Source: Rhizobium acidisoli (GTDB lineage Bacteria; Pseudomonadota; Alphaproteobacteria; Rhizobiales; Rhizobiaceae). From it: a stretch of 64,000 bases of DNA. Each line of letters opens with the position of its first letter. The first letter of the stretch is position 1. The notes beneath the pieces were generated by a model, which saw nothing but the letters and a program-made list of their open reading frames with translations, searched no databases and was not told the origin of the DNA. The DNA is taken from positions 620,001-684,000 of the forward strand of contig NZ_CP035002.1 in the NCBI RefSeq assembly GCF_002531755.2, in the 5' to 3' direction. Positions 47,703-56,165 of the stretch are shown piece after piece. A program made the position numbers and the translations under genes.

Positions 47703-48932
47703 TCACGGAAAGATGAAAGTCGATTGCGTCCGGGTCTCTTCGCCGATGCCGAGGGTGGCGCGGCGGGAGCCGAGGAGATGTGTCTGCAGACGGAACACGA
47801 CCTGCGTCGGTCTTGCCGGATCGCCGGGGAACAAATAGCCTATCCTACCGTCGCGCGCGAAGGTTGCTCTTTGCGGCGGGTCGACGCCCTCGACTGAAAA
47901 GGTTTGAAGAAAATCGGCATCAATCGTGAAGATCCTGTCTTCAGATGACGGCTGGAAGTTGACCACCATATCATCTGGAGCGTTCCATCGAGAGATAACG
48001 GGAAAGTCGATGGAGCCATCGGCAAAAAACAGCATTTGACGCGAGAACAGGCCGCCTCTCCCGAGCAAACCCAGCAGGCAGGCCAGCAGAAGAAGAACAA
48101 AGACGATCCACGAGATGCGTTGAACTGCCCAGAACCGTCGCTGGAATTTGCCATGATCGAGCACACCTTCGGGCAACTCAGGCGACCTTTGTCTTTCTCC
48201 CATGCGCTCTCTCTGCTGGTTTAGCGGAGAACTTTGCTCCGGTGCATTAGTTCCCCGCAACGGGACGGCCGCAGTGTACATCGGATGTGTAGCAGTCCAG
48301 GCGTCTTCGCCAATCAAAGGAACGAAGCGCACCCCGCCGAGATCCTCCTCCTCGAACGTGTCGACCCCGGTGCGCGTGAAACGTTTCAGGCGCTGGCTAT
48401 CGCCGCGGCCGACCGGGATAATAAGCCGCCCTCCGAGCTCCAACTGCTCCTTCAAGGCCGATGGCACCTCGGGTGGGCTCGCAGAAACGATAATTGCATT
48501 GAACGGAGCGGCCTCTGCCCATCCCATGCTGCCGTCGCCGATACGGACGGCGATGTTGTGATATCCGAGCGTCCGGAACCTGTCCCGGGCCCGAAGCGCC
48601 AGCTGCTCATGGCGCTCGATGGAATAGACACGCTTTGCTATCAAGCTGATGACGGCCGAAGCATAGCCGGAGCCCGTCCCAACCTCGAGCACTTTGTCGT
48701 CGCAATCCAACCCGGCCTTTTCGACCATCAAACCGACGATAAACGGCTGCGAAATGGTCTGGCCCTCGCCGATCGAAAGCGGTGCATCCTCGTAGGCAGA
48801 TTCCGCAAAGCATGGATCAACGAATTTTTCGCGCGGCACTGTGCGCATGGCGCTGATGACCTGTCGATCGTGTATACCACGCCGCGTTAGTTGCTGGTCG
48901 ACCATGTGATCTCGGATGCGGCTCATATCCAT
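47703..48932 (-). CDS. Protein-L-isoaspartate O-methyltransferase fused to a membrane-anchored domain
   Basis: 409 residues. Residues 1-220 are a complete Pcm enzyme: GQTISQPFIVGLM near 57-70 and the SAM-binding LEVGTGSGYASAV near 82-94. After a linker (about 225-265), a membrane helix (about 273-291, WIVFVLLLLACLLGLLG) leads to an extracytoplasmic domain of about 115 residues that I do not recognise. Pcm repairs isoaspartyl damage. An internal ATG at 48203 (residue 244) could start the second part alone. No stop separates them. Confidence 0.83.
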   Translation of the reverse strand: MDMSRIRDHMVDQQLTRRGIHDRQVISAMRTVPREKFVDPCFAESAYEDAPLSIGEGQTISQPFIVGLMVEKAGLDCDDKVLEVGTGSGYASAVISLIAKRVYSIERHEQLALRARDRFRTLGYHNIAVRIGDGSMGWAEAAPFNAIIVSASPPEVPSALKEQLELGGRLIIPVGRGDSQRLKRFTRTGVDTFEEEDLGGVRFVPLIGEDAWTATHPMYTAAVPLRGTNAPEQSSPLNQQRERMGERQRSPELPEGVLDHGKFQRRFWAVQRISWIVFVLLLLACLLGLLGRGGLFSRQMLFFADGSIDFPVISRWNAPDDMVVNFQPSSEDRIFTIDADFLQTFSVEGVDPPQRATFARDGRIGYLFPGDPARPTQVVFRLQTHLLGSRRATLGIGEETRTQSTFIFP

Positions 48933-49335
48933 CGATCAACTCCACCGTCATCGGTCGCAAATTTGCGGAATTTCCTGCCCAGTCGCCAAAAGGTCGCGAC
49001 GCAACGTAACGCTCTGACGGGCTGCGTCATCTCGGCTTTCTGCTCCTCGTCAATCTCCAGTCCCCGAACAAATGGCCTGGTCGCGCCGAAAGGTCCTGTC
49101 GAGTGGCGGGATCCGAAAATGCGCCAGCCGAGCGCTGGCACTGTCAAAAGTCGACCTGGCTGGTGCTAGGTCAAATATTGCGCGCAAACTTGCGCAGGTT
49201 CCAGAGGTCCTAAATACTCGGGGCGGGCAAAACTGGTCAAGCTCAGTGGTCCCCGCTGACGGTTGCGACAGATCCTTGGCGGCGATATCGGGAAGAGCGG
49301 GTGGCGACATGAGCGGTGTTGCCCCTTCCGTCGAG
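48933..49335. other. Gene-poor stretch between the Pcm fusion and a small gene
   Basis: About 400 bases. A minus-strand frame of 74 codons (49147-48923) ends by overlapping the Pcm start, but has poor codon use and no ribosome site. No RNA gene or repeat was seen. Confidence 0.35.
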
Positions 49336-49360
49336 GGAACTTCGTGCGAGGAGTGAAGTT
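49336..49360 (+). promoter_or_regulatory. EcfG-like promoter of the small gene at 49388
   Basis: GGAAC (49336-49340), 16 bases, AGTT (49357-49360), 27 bases before the start codon. Same pattern and spacing as the DUF4142 promoter. Confidence 0.6.
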
Positions 49361-49387
49361 GGAGAGGCAATAGCAAAGAGGCGCCGA

Positions 49388-49627
49388 ATGTCTGTCAATC
49401 CACTCTTAAGCGAGCCTGTCGAGGATTTTGCCGTTCGGCTGGAGGCAATGACGGACGAGGAGTTGTTCACAACCATGAACAGCCTCGAAGAAGCAAGCGA
49501 AGCGGCCGAGGATGCAGAAGAGACCCTTGCCCGGATTGCTTTGAGCGAAACTGAGATCGAGCGTCGCTATCCCGGCGAACTGCTCGCCCCTTATCGCAAT
49601 TGGAAGCAAAGACAACCGTTGTTGTGA
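49388..49627 (+). CDS. Small hypothetical protein
   Basis: 79 residues, acidic and helical (FAVRLEAMTDEELFTTMNSLEEASEAAEDAEETLARIALSE pattern), ending RNWKQRQPLL. ATG 49388 is the first codon after the EcfG-like promoter. The stop lies in a short hairpin (49625-49639). Not a recognised family; stress control is inferred from the promoter. Confidence 0.65.
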   Translation: MSVNPLLSEPVEDFAVRLEAMTDEELFTTMNSLEEASEAAEDAEETLARIALSETEIERRYPGELLAPYRNWKQRQPLL

Positions 49628-49678
49628 CCGTTTCGGTCATGGGCGGGTTACGAAAACTATCAACAGACGGAGGTACCG

Positions 49679-49942
49679 ATGAGCAGTTCCGAGACCACGA
49701 CGGACCACAAGAAGATCCAGACATGGGCGGAGAAAAGAGACGGTAAGCCGGCAGTTATCCGCAGCGGCGGCAAGGGCGGTGTACTGCGCATCGATTTTGG
49801 GGAAAAGGAAGAGGAATTCGACGAGATCGGCTGGGACGAATTCTTCAAGATCTTCGATGAGAACAAGCTGGCGTTTCTCTACCAGGACAAGACTAAGGAC
49901 GGGAAGACCAGTCGATTCAACAAATTCGTCGAGCGCAGTTAG
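49679..49942 (+). CDS. Small conserved protein, often mislabelled as a glucan branching enzyme
   Basis: 87 residues. The pattern [32 protein letters not shown], then [21 protein letters not shown] and SRFNKFV is a known small soluble family widespread in proteobacteria. It is sometimes labelled 1,4-alpha-glucan branching enzyme in databases, which its size rules out. Function unknown. GGAGG lies 6-10 bases before ATG 49679. Confidence 0.78.
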   Translation: MSSSETTTDHKKIQTWAEKRDGKPAVIRSGGKGGVLRIDFGEKEEEFDEIGWDEFFKIFDENKLAFLYQDKTKDGKTSRFNKFVERS

Positions 49943-49996
49943 CAAGCTGAATGGCGATGCGGAGATTTGATCGCCGCGTCGCCGCCACGGTGCGGT

Positions 49997-50797
49997 CTAT
50001 TTTGTGCCCGAATCCGGCTCTGCCATCTTCGAATGCTGGTGGGCCAGAATGCTTGCCGGCGTGACATTGGCAACGGCTGCCTGCAATTTGTTCTTCCAGC
50101 CGCTGACGACATCGCCTTCGCCGTCTATCAACGCATCATAGCCGATCCGTGCGACCTCGCCGGCATCGTCCTTTTTCGCTTGGCCGATCGCCGTGTCCAT
50201 CAGCCCGGCCCGCTTGAAAAATTCGGTTTCCGTTGCCCCCGGCATGAGGCAGCTGACGGTCACACCCGATTCCTTCAATTCCTCCCGCAAGGCAAAGGAG
50301 AAGCTGTTAATGAAGGCTTTGGTAGCGTTATAGACCGCCTGATAGGAACCAGGCATGAACCCGGCGATCGAGCCCGTCAGCAGGATGCGGCCTTGGCCGC
50401 GGCTGCGCATCTGGTTGCCGATCGCATGGATCAGATAGATCGTGCCGGTGATGTTGGTATCGACGACCTTGCGCGCCTCGCCGAAGTTCTGGTCGAGGAA
50501 GCCCTTGCCGAGGCCGCAGCCGGCATTGGCCATCAGCAGATCGACGGACCGGCCGCTGGCGGTGATGCGCTCGACGAGCCGATCCACGCCTTCGAGCGTC
50601 GAAAGGTCGGCTTCGACGGCATCGACGGTCGTGCCGAAATCCTTGAGATTTGCTGCCGCCAAGTTGATGCGCTCCTCATCGGCGGCAATGATGAGATCAT
50701 AGCCGTCCTGCGCCGCGCATTTCGCCAGTTCGTAGCCAATGCCGGTGGATGCGCCGGTGACGACGGCGAGGCCTTTGCCTGATTGACTTTGAGCCAT
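49997..50797 (-). CDS. Short-chain dehydrogenase/reductase
   Basis: 266 residues. The cofactor motif TGASTGIG lies near residues 14-21, NAGCG near 90, the catalytic Ser in LLTGSIAGF near 142, and Tyr-x3-Lys as YNATK near 157-161. An unusual aspartate-rich loop follows strand 2 (ADEERINLAAANL). Substrate unknown. It lies 12 bases after the zinc alcohol dehydrogenase on the same strand; the two form one operon. Confidence 0.88.
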   Translation of the reverse strand: MAQSQSGKGLAVVTGASTGIGYELAKCAAQDGYDLIIAADEERINLAAANLKDFGTTVDAVEADLSTLEGVDRLVERITASGRSVDLLMANAGCGLGKGFLDQNFGEARKVVDTNITGTIYLIHAIGNQMRSRGQGRILLTGSIAGFMPGSYQAVYNATKAFINSFSFALREELKESGVTVSCLMPGATETEFFKRAGLMDTAIGQAKKDDAGEVARIGYDALIDGEGDVVSGWKNKLQAAVANVTPASILAHQHSKMAEPDSGTK

Positions 50798-50809
50798 GAT
50801 GCGTCTCCT

Positions 50810-51979
50810 CTAAGGTTTCAGAACGACCTTGATGCATCCGTCCTGCTTGTCGCGGAATGTCTTGTAGAGAGCCGGACCATCTTCCAGCGTGCCGCGGTGG
50901 GTAATGACGAAGGAGGGATCGATTTCCCCTTCTTGGATACGCTTCATCAAGATCGGCAGATAATGCTGAACCGGCGTCTGAGCCATCTTGAATGTCAGGC
51001 CGCGATTGATCGCTGAACCCATCGGGATTTTGTCGAGTAAACCGCCATAGACGCCGACGATCGAGACCGTGCCGAAGTTGCGGCAGCAGTGGATGGCCTG
51101 GCGCAGCACGTGCGGACGGTCGGTTCCCATGAACATTGCGACCTTGATGCGGTCGAGGCGGGAGTCCCAGCTGGCGGCGGCTTCGGCTTCTGTTCCAACG
51201 GCGTCGATGCAGGCGTCGGCGCCACGACCATCGGTTAATTCCATGATTTGATCGTAGATGTCCTTATCCATGAAGTCGATTGGGATGGCTCCGGCCGCTT
51301 TCGCCAGCGCCATGCGCTCAGGCACGGCGTCGATGGCAATGACCCGCGCGGCGCCGAGCAGGAAAGCCGAGCGAATCGCCATTTGGCCGACCGGTCCGCA
51401 GCCCCAGATCGCAATCGTATCGCCGGGTTGGATATTACAAAATTCGGCTGCCATGTAGCCGGTCGGGAAAATATCGGAAAGAAAAAGCACCTGCTCGTCG
51501 GTAAGCCCGTCCGGCACCTTGATCGGCCCGACATCGGCAAAAGGCACACGCAGATATTCTGCCTGTCCGCCGGCATAGCCGCCGAGCAGATGCGAATAGC
51601 CGAAAAGCCCGGCGGGCGAATTGCCCCAGAGTTTGGTGACTTTGGCGCGATCGGGGTTTGAGCGCTCGCAGCCGGAATAGAAGCCGCGCTTGCAGAAGAA
51701 ACATTCGCCGCAGGAAATGGTGAAGGGCACGACGACGCGGTCGCCGACCTTGAGCTTGGTATTGTCCTTGCCGACCTCGACCACCTCGCCCATGGTCTCG
51801 TGCCCCATGATGTCGCCGCTATGCATCTCCGGCATGACACCGTCGTAAAGATGCAGGTCCGATCCGCAGATGGCACAGGCGGTCACCTTTATGATGGCAT
51901 CGCGCCCGTCCTCAACCTTCGGATCGGGAACGCTGTCGCAGCGAATATCATGCTTGCCATGCCAGGTCAGGGCTCTCAC
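50810..51979 (-). CDS. Zinc-dependent alcohol dehydrogenase (formaldehyde-dehydrogenase-like)
   Basis: 389 residues from GTG 51979, preceded by AGGAG. The catalytic zinc site is C-G-S-D in [12 protein letters not shown] with HETMGEV, and the structural zinc cysteines lie in [16 protein letters not shown]. The Rossmann motif is [11 protein letters not shown]. It belongs to the medium-chain group annotated as glutathione-independent formaldehyde dehydrogenases, but the substrate is uncertain. An EcfG-like promoter lies upstream. Confidence 0.9.
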   Translation of the reverse strand: MRALTWHGKHDIRCDSVPDPKVEDGRDAIIKVTACAICGSDLHLYDGVMPEMHSGDIMGHETMGEVVEVGKDNTKLKVGDRVVVPFTISCGECFFCKRGFYSGCERSNPDRAKVTKLWGNSPAGLFGYSHLLGGYAGGQAEYLRVPFADVGPIKVPDGLTDEQVLFLSDIFPTGYMAAEFCNIQPGDTIAIWGCGPVGQMAIRSAFLLGAARVIAIDAVPERMALAKAAGAIPIDFMDKDIYDQIMELTDGRGADACIDAVGTEAEAAASWDSRLDRIKVAMFMGTDRPHVLRQAIHCCRNFGTVSIVGVYGGLLDKIPMGSAINRGLTFKMAQTPVQHYLPILMKRIQEGEIDPSFVITHRGTLEDGPALYKTFRDKQDGCIKVVLKP

Positions 51980-52014
51980 AATGGTTCTCCTTTGGCAATC
52001 CTCGACGGCGCTCC

Positions 52015-52039
52015 AACCCCAACTTTCCGCAAAAGTTCC
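52015..52039 (-). promoter_or_regulatory. EcfG-like promoter of the alcohol dehydrogenase-SDR operon
   Basis: On the minus strand: GGAAC (52039-52035), 16 bases, GGTT (52018-52015), 36 bases before the GTG start. Confidence 0.55.
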
Positions 52040-52189
52040 CGGAGATGCGGAGGATGCCGGCGCATTGATCCGCATGATCGAAGCGAGAAAATCAGGTGGA
52101 ACACCAGCCGAGATCGCCGAAGAGGCGGTGTTGCGACCATACCTGTTGCGATCGCCGCCCAGGCAACCTGCTAGAACTGTCGCGCCGCC

Positions 52190-52214
52190 GGAACCTTCAC
52201 CATCGTCTGTTGTT
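52190..52214 (+). promoter_or_regulatory. EcfG-like promoter of the tiny-gene operon
   Basis: GGAAC (52190-52194), 16 bases, TGTT (52211-52214), followed by TGAG. It points to the three overlapping small genes that begin at 52277. Confidence 0.55.
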
Positions 52215-52276
52215 TGAGTTTCCCCTGGGTTTTGCGTTCGAAGCAAAACCTTCCTGGCCCTTTATTGGAGAATGTC

Positions 52277-52498
52277 ATGAACAGACGCGCAAAAATATCC
52301 ACCGGGACGAATGCTAGGCCGAGAGACGAGACCATTGCTGAAAGCGGTCCAGGCATTCCAGATGACAGCGGTCGCTTGGTGGAACTGACGGATGCGGAAA
52401 TAAAACGCGTCGAAGCCTCGCTGCTGCTCGGACGTCGCGACGAGCCGAAGGACGAGCTCGATGAACAGATCGAACTTCCCCAGAGAGGATCGCCGTGA
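52277..52498 (+). CDS. Small hypothetical protein
   Basis: 73 residues, hydrophilic, beginning MNRRAKISTGTNARPRDE and ending with acidic DELDEQIELPQ. GGAGA lies 6 bases before ATG 52277. It overlaps the next gene (GTGA). No family recognised; first of three coupled tiny genes behind an EcfG-like promoter. Confidence 0.65.
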   Translation: MNRRAKISTGTNARPRDETIAESGPGIPDDSGRLVELTDAEIKRVEASLLLGRRDEPKDELDEQIELPQRGSP

Positions 52499-52692
52499 GC
52501 AAGGGCAGGAAAGACTGGAATTCGGCTGTGGCAACGAAGCCCCAAAATGCAAACGCGCCACGGCGGATGATGCTCTTCGTCGTCGTAATTTTCCTTCTTG
52601 CTTGCCTGGCCGCGCTTGCCTTCACATTGATCACCCATCCCGGCGAACCGGATGAGAAATCACCGACGCCGGCGACGGAGCACGTGCAATGA
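52495..52692 (+). CDS. Small single-pass membrane protein
   Basis: 65 residues from GTG 52495. One membrane helix (about 26-46, MLFVVVIFLLACLAALAFTLI) follows a basic N-terminus, so the tail is probably periplasmic. Overlaps both neighbours by four bases. Function unknown. Confidence 0.65.
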   Translation: MSKGRKDWNSAVATKPQNANAPRRMMLFVVVIFLLACLAALAFTLITHPGEPDEKSPTPATEHVQ

Positions 52693-52862
52693 GCGCGGGT
52701 TCGGACAAAGATCCTATCCAGCGGTCCGCAACGTCCCCCGCCGGGAAACGCACCAGGCTCAATGCAGGCAGGGTCGCGCTCATCCTGATCGCAACGGTCG
52801 GCGTGGTCGCATTCATCCTCTACGCGACGATCGTCCTCTACGGCCTCGCCAAGGGCACCTAA
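52689..52862 (+). CDS. Small single-pass membrane protein (57 residues)
   Basis: 57 residues from ATG 52689, overlapping the previous stop in ATGA; stop TAA 52860-52862. A basic N-terminal half (SAGKRTRLNAGR-type) precedes one membrane helix (about 29-53, VALILIATVGVVAFILYATIV as two runs). Its stop overlaps the convergent oxidoreductase end by four bases. The coupling and the similar layout to its neighbour argue that it is real. Confidence 0.6.
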   Translation: MSAGSDKDPIQRSATSPAGKRTRLNAGRVALILIATVGVVAFILYATIVLYGLAKGT

Positions 52863-53896
52863 GGTCGGTCGCTGCTTGCGCGATAGATCCGGTCGACTAC
52901 CTCCGCAACCGCGATGAACTCTTCACAGGCAACATCGTGACGCTGACCGTGAGCCAGCTGTCTTGCCCAGTCGACGGCTGCCCGTCCGCCCCAATCTTCC
53001 GGCGGCAGGGTTAGTGTCTCCCGGGATGTGCCAGACAGCCTCTCGGCGGTAAAATCATAAAACGATCCGTCGACGTTCCGAAACGAGGCGCCGCCTTTTG
53101 TTCCAAAGAATTCCGCACCGATGACCGCGTCGCAGCCGGCCTGAAGCCGCCACGAACATGTCAGGCGGATGATTTCGCCGCCGGCGAGCGTCAGCGTCGC
53201 AGACGCGAAGTCCTCCACCCCACTGCTGTCTTCAAGCCTTTCTCCGCCCGATCTGAGCTCGCTGGTGACCGTAACGACGGACGGAAAATCGAGACACCAC
53301 AACGCCAGATCGACAAGATGAACCCCGAGATCGATGACGCAGCCACCGCCGGAAAGGGTCTTGTCGTAGAACCAGGTTTTGTCTGGACCATAGGCATTGT
53401 GAAAGGTCAGGTCGGCGGCAAAGACCTTCCCGAGACCGGTTGCGCGGATGATGTCACGGATCTGCTGCAGACCTTGGGTGTGTCGATAGGACAGATCGAC
53501 GCCCAGCAGCCTGTCGGCCGTCCTGGAGGCATCGACGACAGCCTTCACCTCGGATGCCGTCCGCCCCAGAGGTTTTTGACAGAAGACGGCGACGCCCGCC
53601 TCAAGGGCGCGGATCGATTGTCTGGCATGTGCCGCACTCGGCGTCGCAATCACGATGCCGTCGAGCCTTTGGTCAAGCAACTCGTCGAGACCGGCAGCAA
53701 TCCGGGCATCGGGCGCCAGCATACGGGCCTCCCGGGCCATCTCGGCAGAGGGATCGGCGATGGCGACGGCCTCGGCCATCCCGCTGTCGAGGATCGCTTT
53801 CATTCGATGCCGGCCGATCCAACCCACCCCGAGAAAGCCGAGCTTCAATGGTCTGACGGCGGACGCCGCCTTCTTTGCGGACATCAACTCATTCAT
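52859..53896 (-). CDS. Gfo/Idh/MocA-family oxidoreductase
   Basis: 345 residues. The N-terminal Rossmann motif is GFLGVGWIGRHRM near 19-31 and the family marker EKP-like text reads CQKPLGRTASE near 108. It has the C-terminal beta-sheet domain with VIDLGVHLVDLALW. Such enzymes oxidise or reduce sugars or inositols with NAD(P). It overlaps the preceding dehydrogenase by four bases and is divergent from the glycan operon, probably supplying an unusual sugar. Substrate unknown. Confidence 0.85.
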   Translation of the reverse strand: MNELMSAKKAASAVRPLKLGFLGVGWIGRHRMKAILDSGMAEAVAIADPSAEMAREARMLAPDARIAAGLDELLDQRLDGIVIATPSAAHARQSIRALEAGVAVFCQKPLGRTASEVKAVVDASRTADRLLGVDLSYRHTQGLQQIRDIIRATGLGKVFAADLTFHNAYGPDKTWFYDKTLSGGGCVIDLGVHLVDLALWCLDFPSVVTVTSELRSGGERLEDSSGVEDFASATLTLAGGEIIRLTCSWRLQAGCDAVIGAEFFGTKGGASFRNVDGSFYDFTAERLSGTSRETLTLPPEDWGGRAAVDWARQLAHGQRHDVACEEFIAVAEVVDRIYRASSDRP

Positions 53897-54882
53897 GAAT
53901 ATTGCACCAGGGCCTTGAGGAAACCATCCGGGCGGTCGCGAGTCGTGTTCAGCGCTTCGTCGAGCCTCTCCAGTGGATAGACATGCGTGTAGAGCGGTTG
54001 GGGATTGATCCGCCCCTGGCGCACGGCTTCTATGGCGTCGCGAATACCCTTTATGTAAATCGCGGGATCGCGCTCATGGGCATTGATGACATCGAGGCCG
54101 CGCCAGTTCCAAAGCTGCATATTGACCTGGCGAGGCCCGTCCTGATGGTAGCCGGCAATGATCAGCCGGCCCCGTTCCCTGGTAAGCTCGCCAGCCAGAT
54201 CGAGTGGCCATTGTTTGCCGACCGCTTCGATGACGCAGTCGCAGAAATTACCATCCGTCAGCGTTTTGACGCACTCGATAATGCGCCAATGGTCGTCCAT
54301 GGAAATGGTTTCGGCCGCTCCCATCTCTCTCGCCACCGCAAGCGAATAGGGCCGGCGCGAAATGGCAATTACCCTTGCTCCGGCGGCTGCGGCAAGCCGG
54401 GTGAGCAGGGCGCCGAGAAAGCCTATTCCGATGATGGCGACAGTCTGGCCGCGTTCGATATTGCTGCGGCTGAAGATGTTCATGGCACATCCGAGCGGTT
54501 CGCCTGGAAATGGCTTCCCGTCCAATTCGCCAGGCAGTCTTGCAACCATCGAAGCGTCGGCGATATCGTGCGTGGCATAGGCATGGTAGGAAAGAGCGGC
54601 AACGCGGTCTCCCAGTTGAAGGCCCGCGACGTCGGCGCCCATGGCGTCGATTGTCCCCCAGCCCTCGTGGCCCAGGCCGCCGGCCTCCGTCGGAAATGTC
54701 ATCCAATCGGGTCCTGCCCAGGGCGTTAGATTCGACGCGCAGACGCCGCAGCCTTCCAGTTTGATCCTGACCTGGCCGGGACCAGGTTCCGGTAAGGCGC
54801 GGGTCTCGACCGAAAGACTGCCGGGGCCGGTGACGATTGCAGCCCGCATGAGCTCTGCCGCGGGTCTTGCCGTAATATCCAT
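53893..54882 (-). CDS. Medium-chain alcohol dehydrogenase-like protein
   Basis: 329 residues. The GroES-like domain has GCGVCASNLTPW at the catalytic zinc site and GLGHEGWGTID. The Rossmann motif is IIGIGFLGALLTRLA. The structural-zinc cysteine lobe is missing, so only one zinc is expected. It resembles sorbitol- or sugar-dehydrogenase-type members that pair with Gfo/Idh enzymes. First gene of a two-gene minus-strand operon divergent from the glycan cluster. Confidence 0.83.
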   Translation of the reverse strand: MDITARPAAELMRAAIVTGPGSLSVETRALPEPGPGQVRIKLEGCGVCASNLTPWAGPDWMTFPTEAGGLGHEGWGTIDAMGADVAGLQLGDRVAALSYHAYATHDIADASMVARLPGELDGKPFPGEPLGCAMNIFSRSNIERGQTVAIIGIGFLGALLTRLAAAAGARVIAISRRPYSLAVAREMGAAETISMDDHWRIIECVKTLTDGNFCDCVIEAVGKQWPLDLAGELTRERGRLIIAGYHQDGPRQVNMQLWNWRGLDVINAHERDPAIYIKGIRDAIEAVRQGRINPQPLYTHVYPLERLDEALNTTRDRPDGFLKALVQYS

Positions 54883-55061
54883 CAGATGTCCTCCAGTATG
54901 GCACGCCTCGAACTGCAGTGCCGCTGAAGAGTTCCGGGGGAAGTCAAAGAAGTCATAGATGATGAAGTCAATAAAGATGTCATTGATGAAGGAACTTTTC
55001 CATCCAAGTCCGGTTCGACCGCTATCTCTGGAGCGATTTCTTCAACCGGACGGATCCAATA

Positions 55062-56165
55062 ATGATGATATTGATAACAGGCGGGTGCGGCTTTATCGGT
55101 CGCCATGTCGCTGAAGAACTTCTGAAATCCGGCTATGACGTGCGCATTTTCGATGCACTCATCGATCAGGTCCATGCCGATGCGGAAGTGAGCGTGCCGG
55201 AAGGAGCGGAGGTCGTCCGAGGCAATGTCATGGACAAGGACGCCGTGGGCGCGGCGCTCGCCGACGTCGATGGTGTCATCCATCTTGCCGCCGAGGTGGG
55301 TGTTGGACAGTCGATGTACGAGATTGCCCGCTATGTCGGCAGCAACGATCTCGGAACAGCGGTGCTTCTGGAAGCGATGATCGGCTTGCCTGTCAGGAAA
55401 ATCGTCGTTGCCTCCTCGATGAGCGTCTACGGCGAAGGGCTATATTCCACGGCCGATGGTCGGCGGCTCGGCTATGTCAGGCGGCGCACCAATCATGTGA
55501 GGCAGGGCCAGTGGGATCCGCTCGGCCCGGACGACGGGCTGCTGACGCCGGTCGCGACCGACGAGGAGAAGCCCGTCGATCTTGCCTCCATCTACGCTCT
55601 AACGAAATTCGCTCAGGAAAAGCAGGTCCTGATCTTCGGCGAAGCCTACGGCGTTGACGCCGTCGCCCTGCGCCTCTTCAATGTCTTCGGCGCCGGGCAG
55701 GCGCTCTCCAATCCTTATACCGGCGTGCTCGCAAATTTCGCCTCGCGACTTGCCAACGGTCAGCCGCCGATGATCTTTGAGGATGGCAGGCAACGGCGTG
55801 ATTTCGTCCATGTGCGGGATGTGGCAACGGCGTTTCGCCTGGCTTTGGAAAAACCGGCGGCAGCCGGCCACGTGATCAATATCGGCAGCGGCCAGGCTTA
55901 TTCGATCGCCGATGTTGCGACGCTGCTCGCCGACGCCATGGGCGTGCCGCAGATCAGTCCCGACATCATGAACAAGGCTCGCTCGGGCGACATCCGCAAT
56001 TGTTTTGCCGATATCTCCAAGGCCCGCGAACTGCTTGGATACGAGCCGAGATATCGGCTTGAAAATTCGCTTGGTCCTTTCGCTGAATGGGTTCGCGAGT
56101 CCGGAGCGGTCGACCGCGGCGCCGAGATGAAGCGTCAACTGGAAGAGCGGGGGCTGGTTTCATGA
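55062..56165 (+). CDS. NAD-dependent sugar-nucleotide epimerase/dehydratase
   Basis: 367 residues, extended SDR. The cofactor site is LITGGCGFIGRH near 4-15, the catalytic Ser lies in VASSMSVYGEG, and Tyr-x3-Lys is YALTK. RDFVHVRDVATAF is the usual epimerase loop. A 45-residue insert after SVYGEG (LGYVRRRTNHVRQGQWDPL region) marks it off from plain GalE. It acts on a nucleotide sugar in the cytoplasm. First gene of the operon; ATGs 55062 and 55065 are equal candidates. Confidence 0.87.
   Translation: MMILITGGCGFIGRHVAEELLKSGYDVRIFDALIDQVHADAEVSVPEGAEVVRGNVMDKDAVGAALADVDGVIHLAAEVGVGQSMYEIARYVGSNDLGTAVLLEAMIGLPVRKIVVASSMSVYGEGLYSTADGRRLGYVRRRTNHVRQGQWDPLGPDDGLLTPVATDEEKPVDLASIYALTKFAQEKQVLIFGEAYGVDAVALRLFNVFGAGQALSNPYTGVLANFASRLANGQPPMIFEDGRQRRDFVHVRDVATAFRLALEKPAAAGHVINIGSGQAYSIADVATLLADAMGVPQISPDIMNKARSGDIRNCFADISKARELLGYEPRYRLENSLGPFAEWVRESGAVDRGAEMKRQLEERGLVS

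Noticed and set aside
48923..49147. Possible 74-codon minus-strand gene overlapping the Pcm start
   Set aside because: No ribosome site, atypical codons and no recognised family; kept only as a note for the gap.
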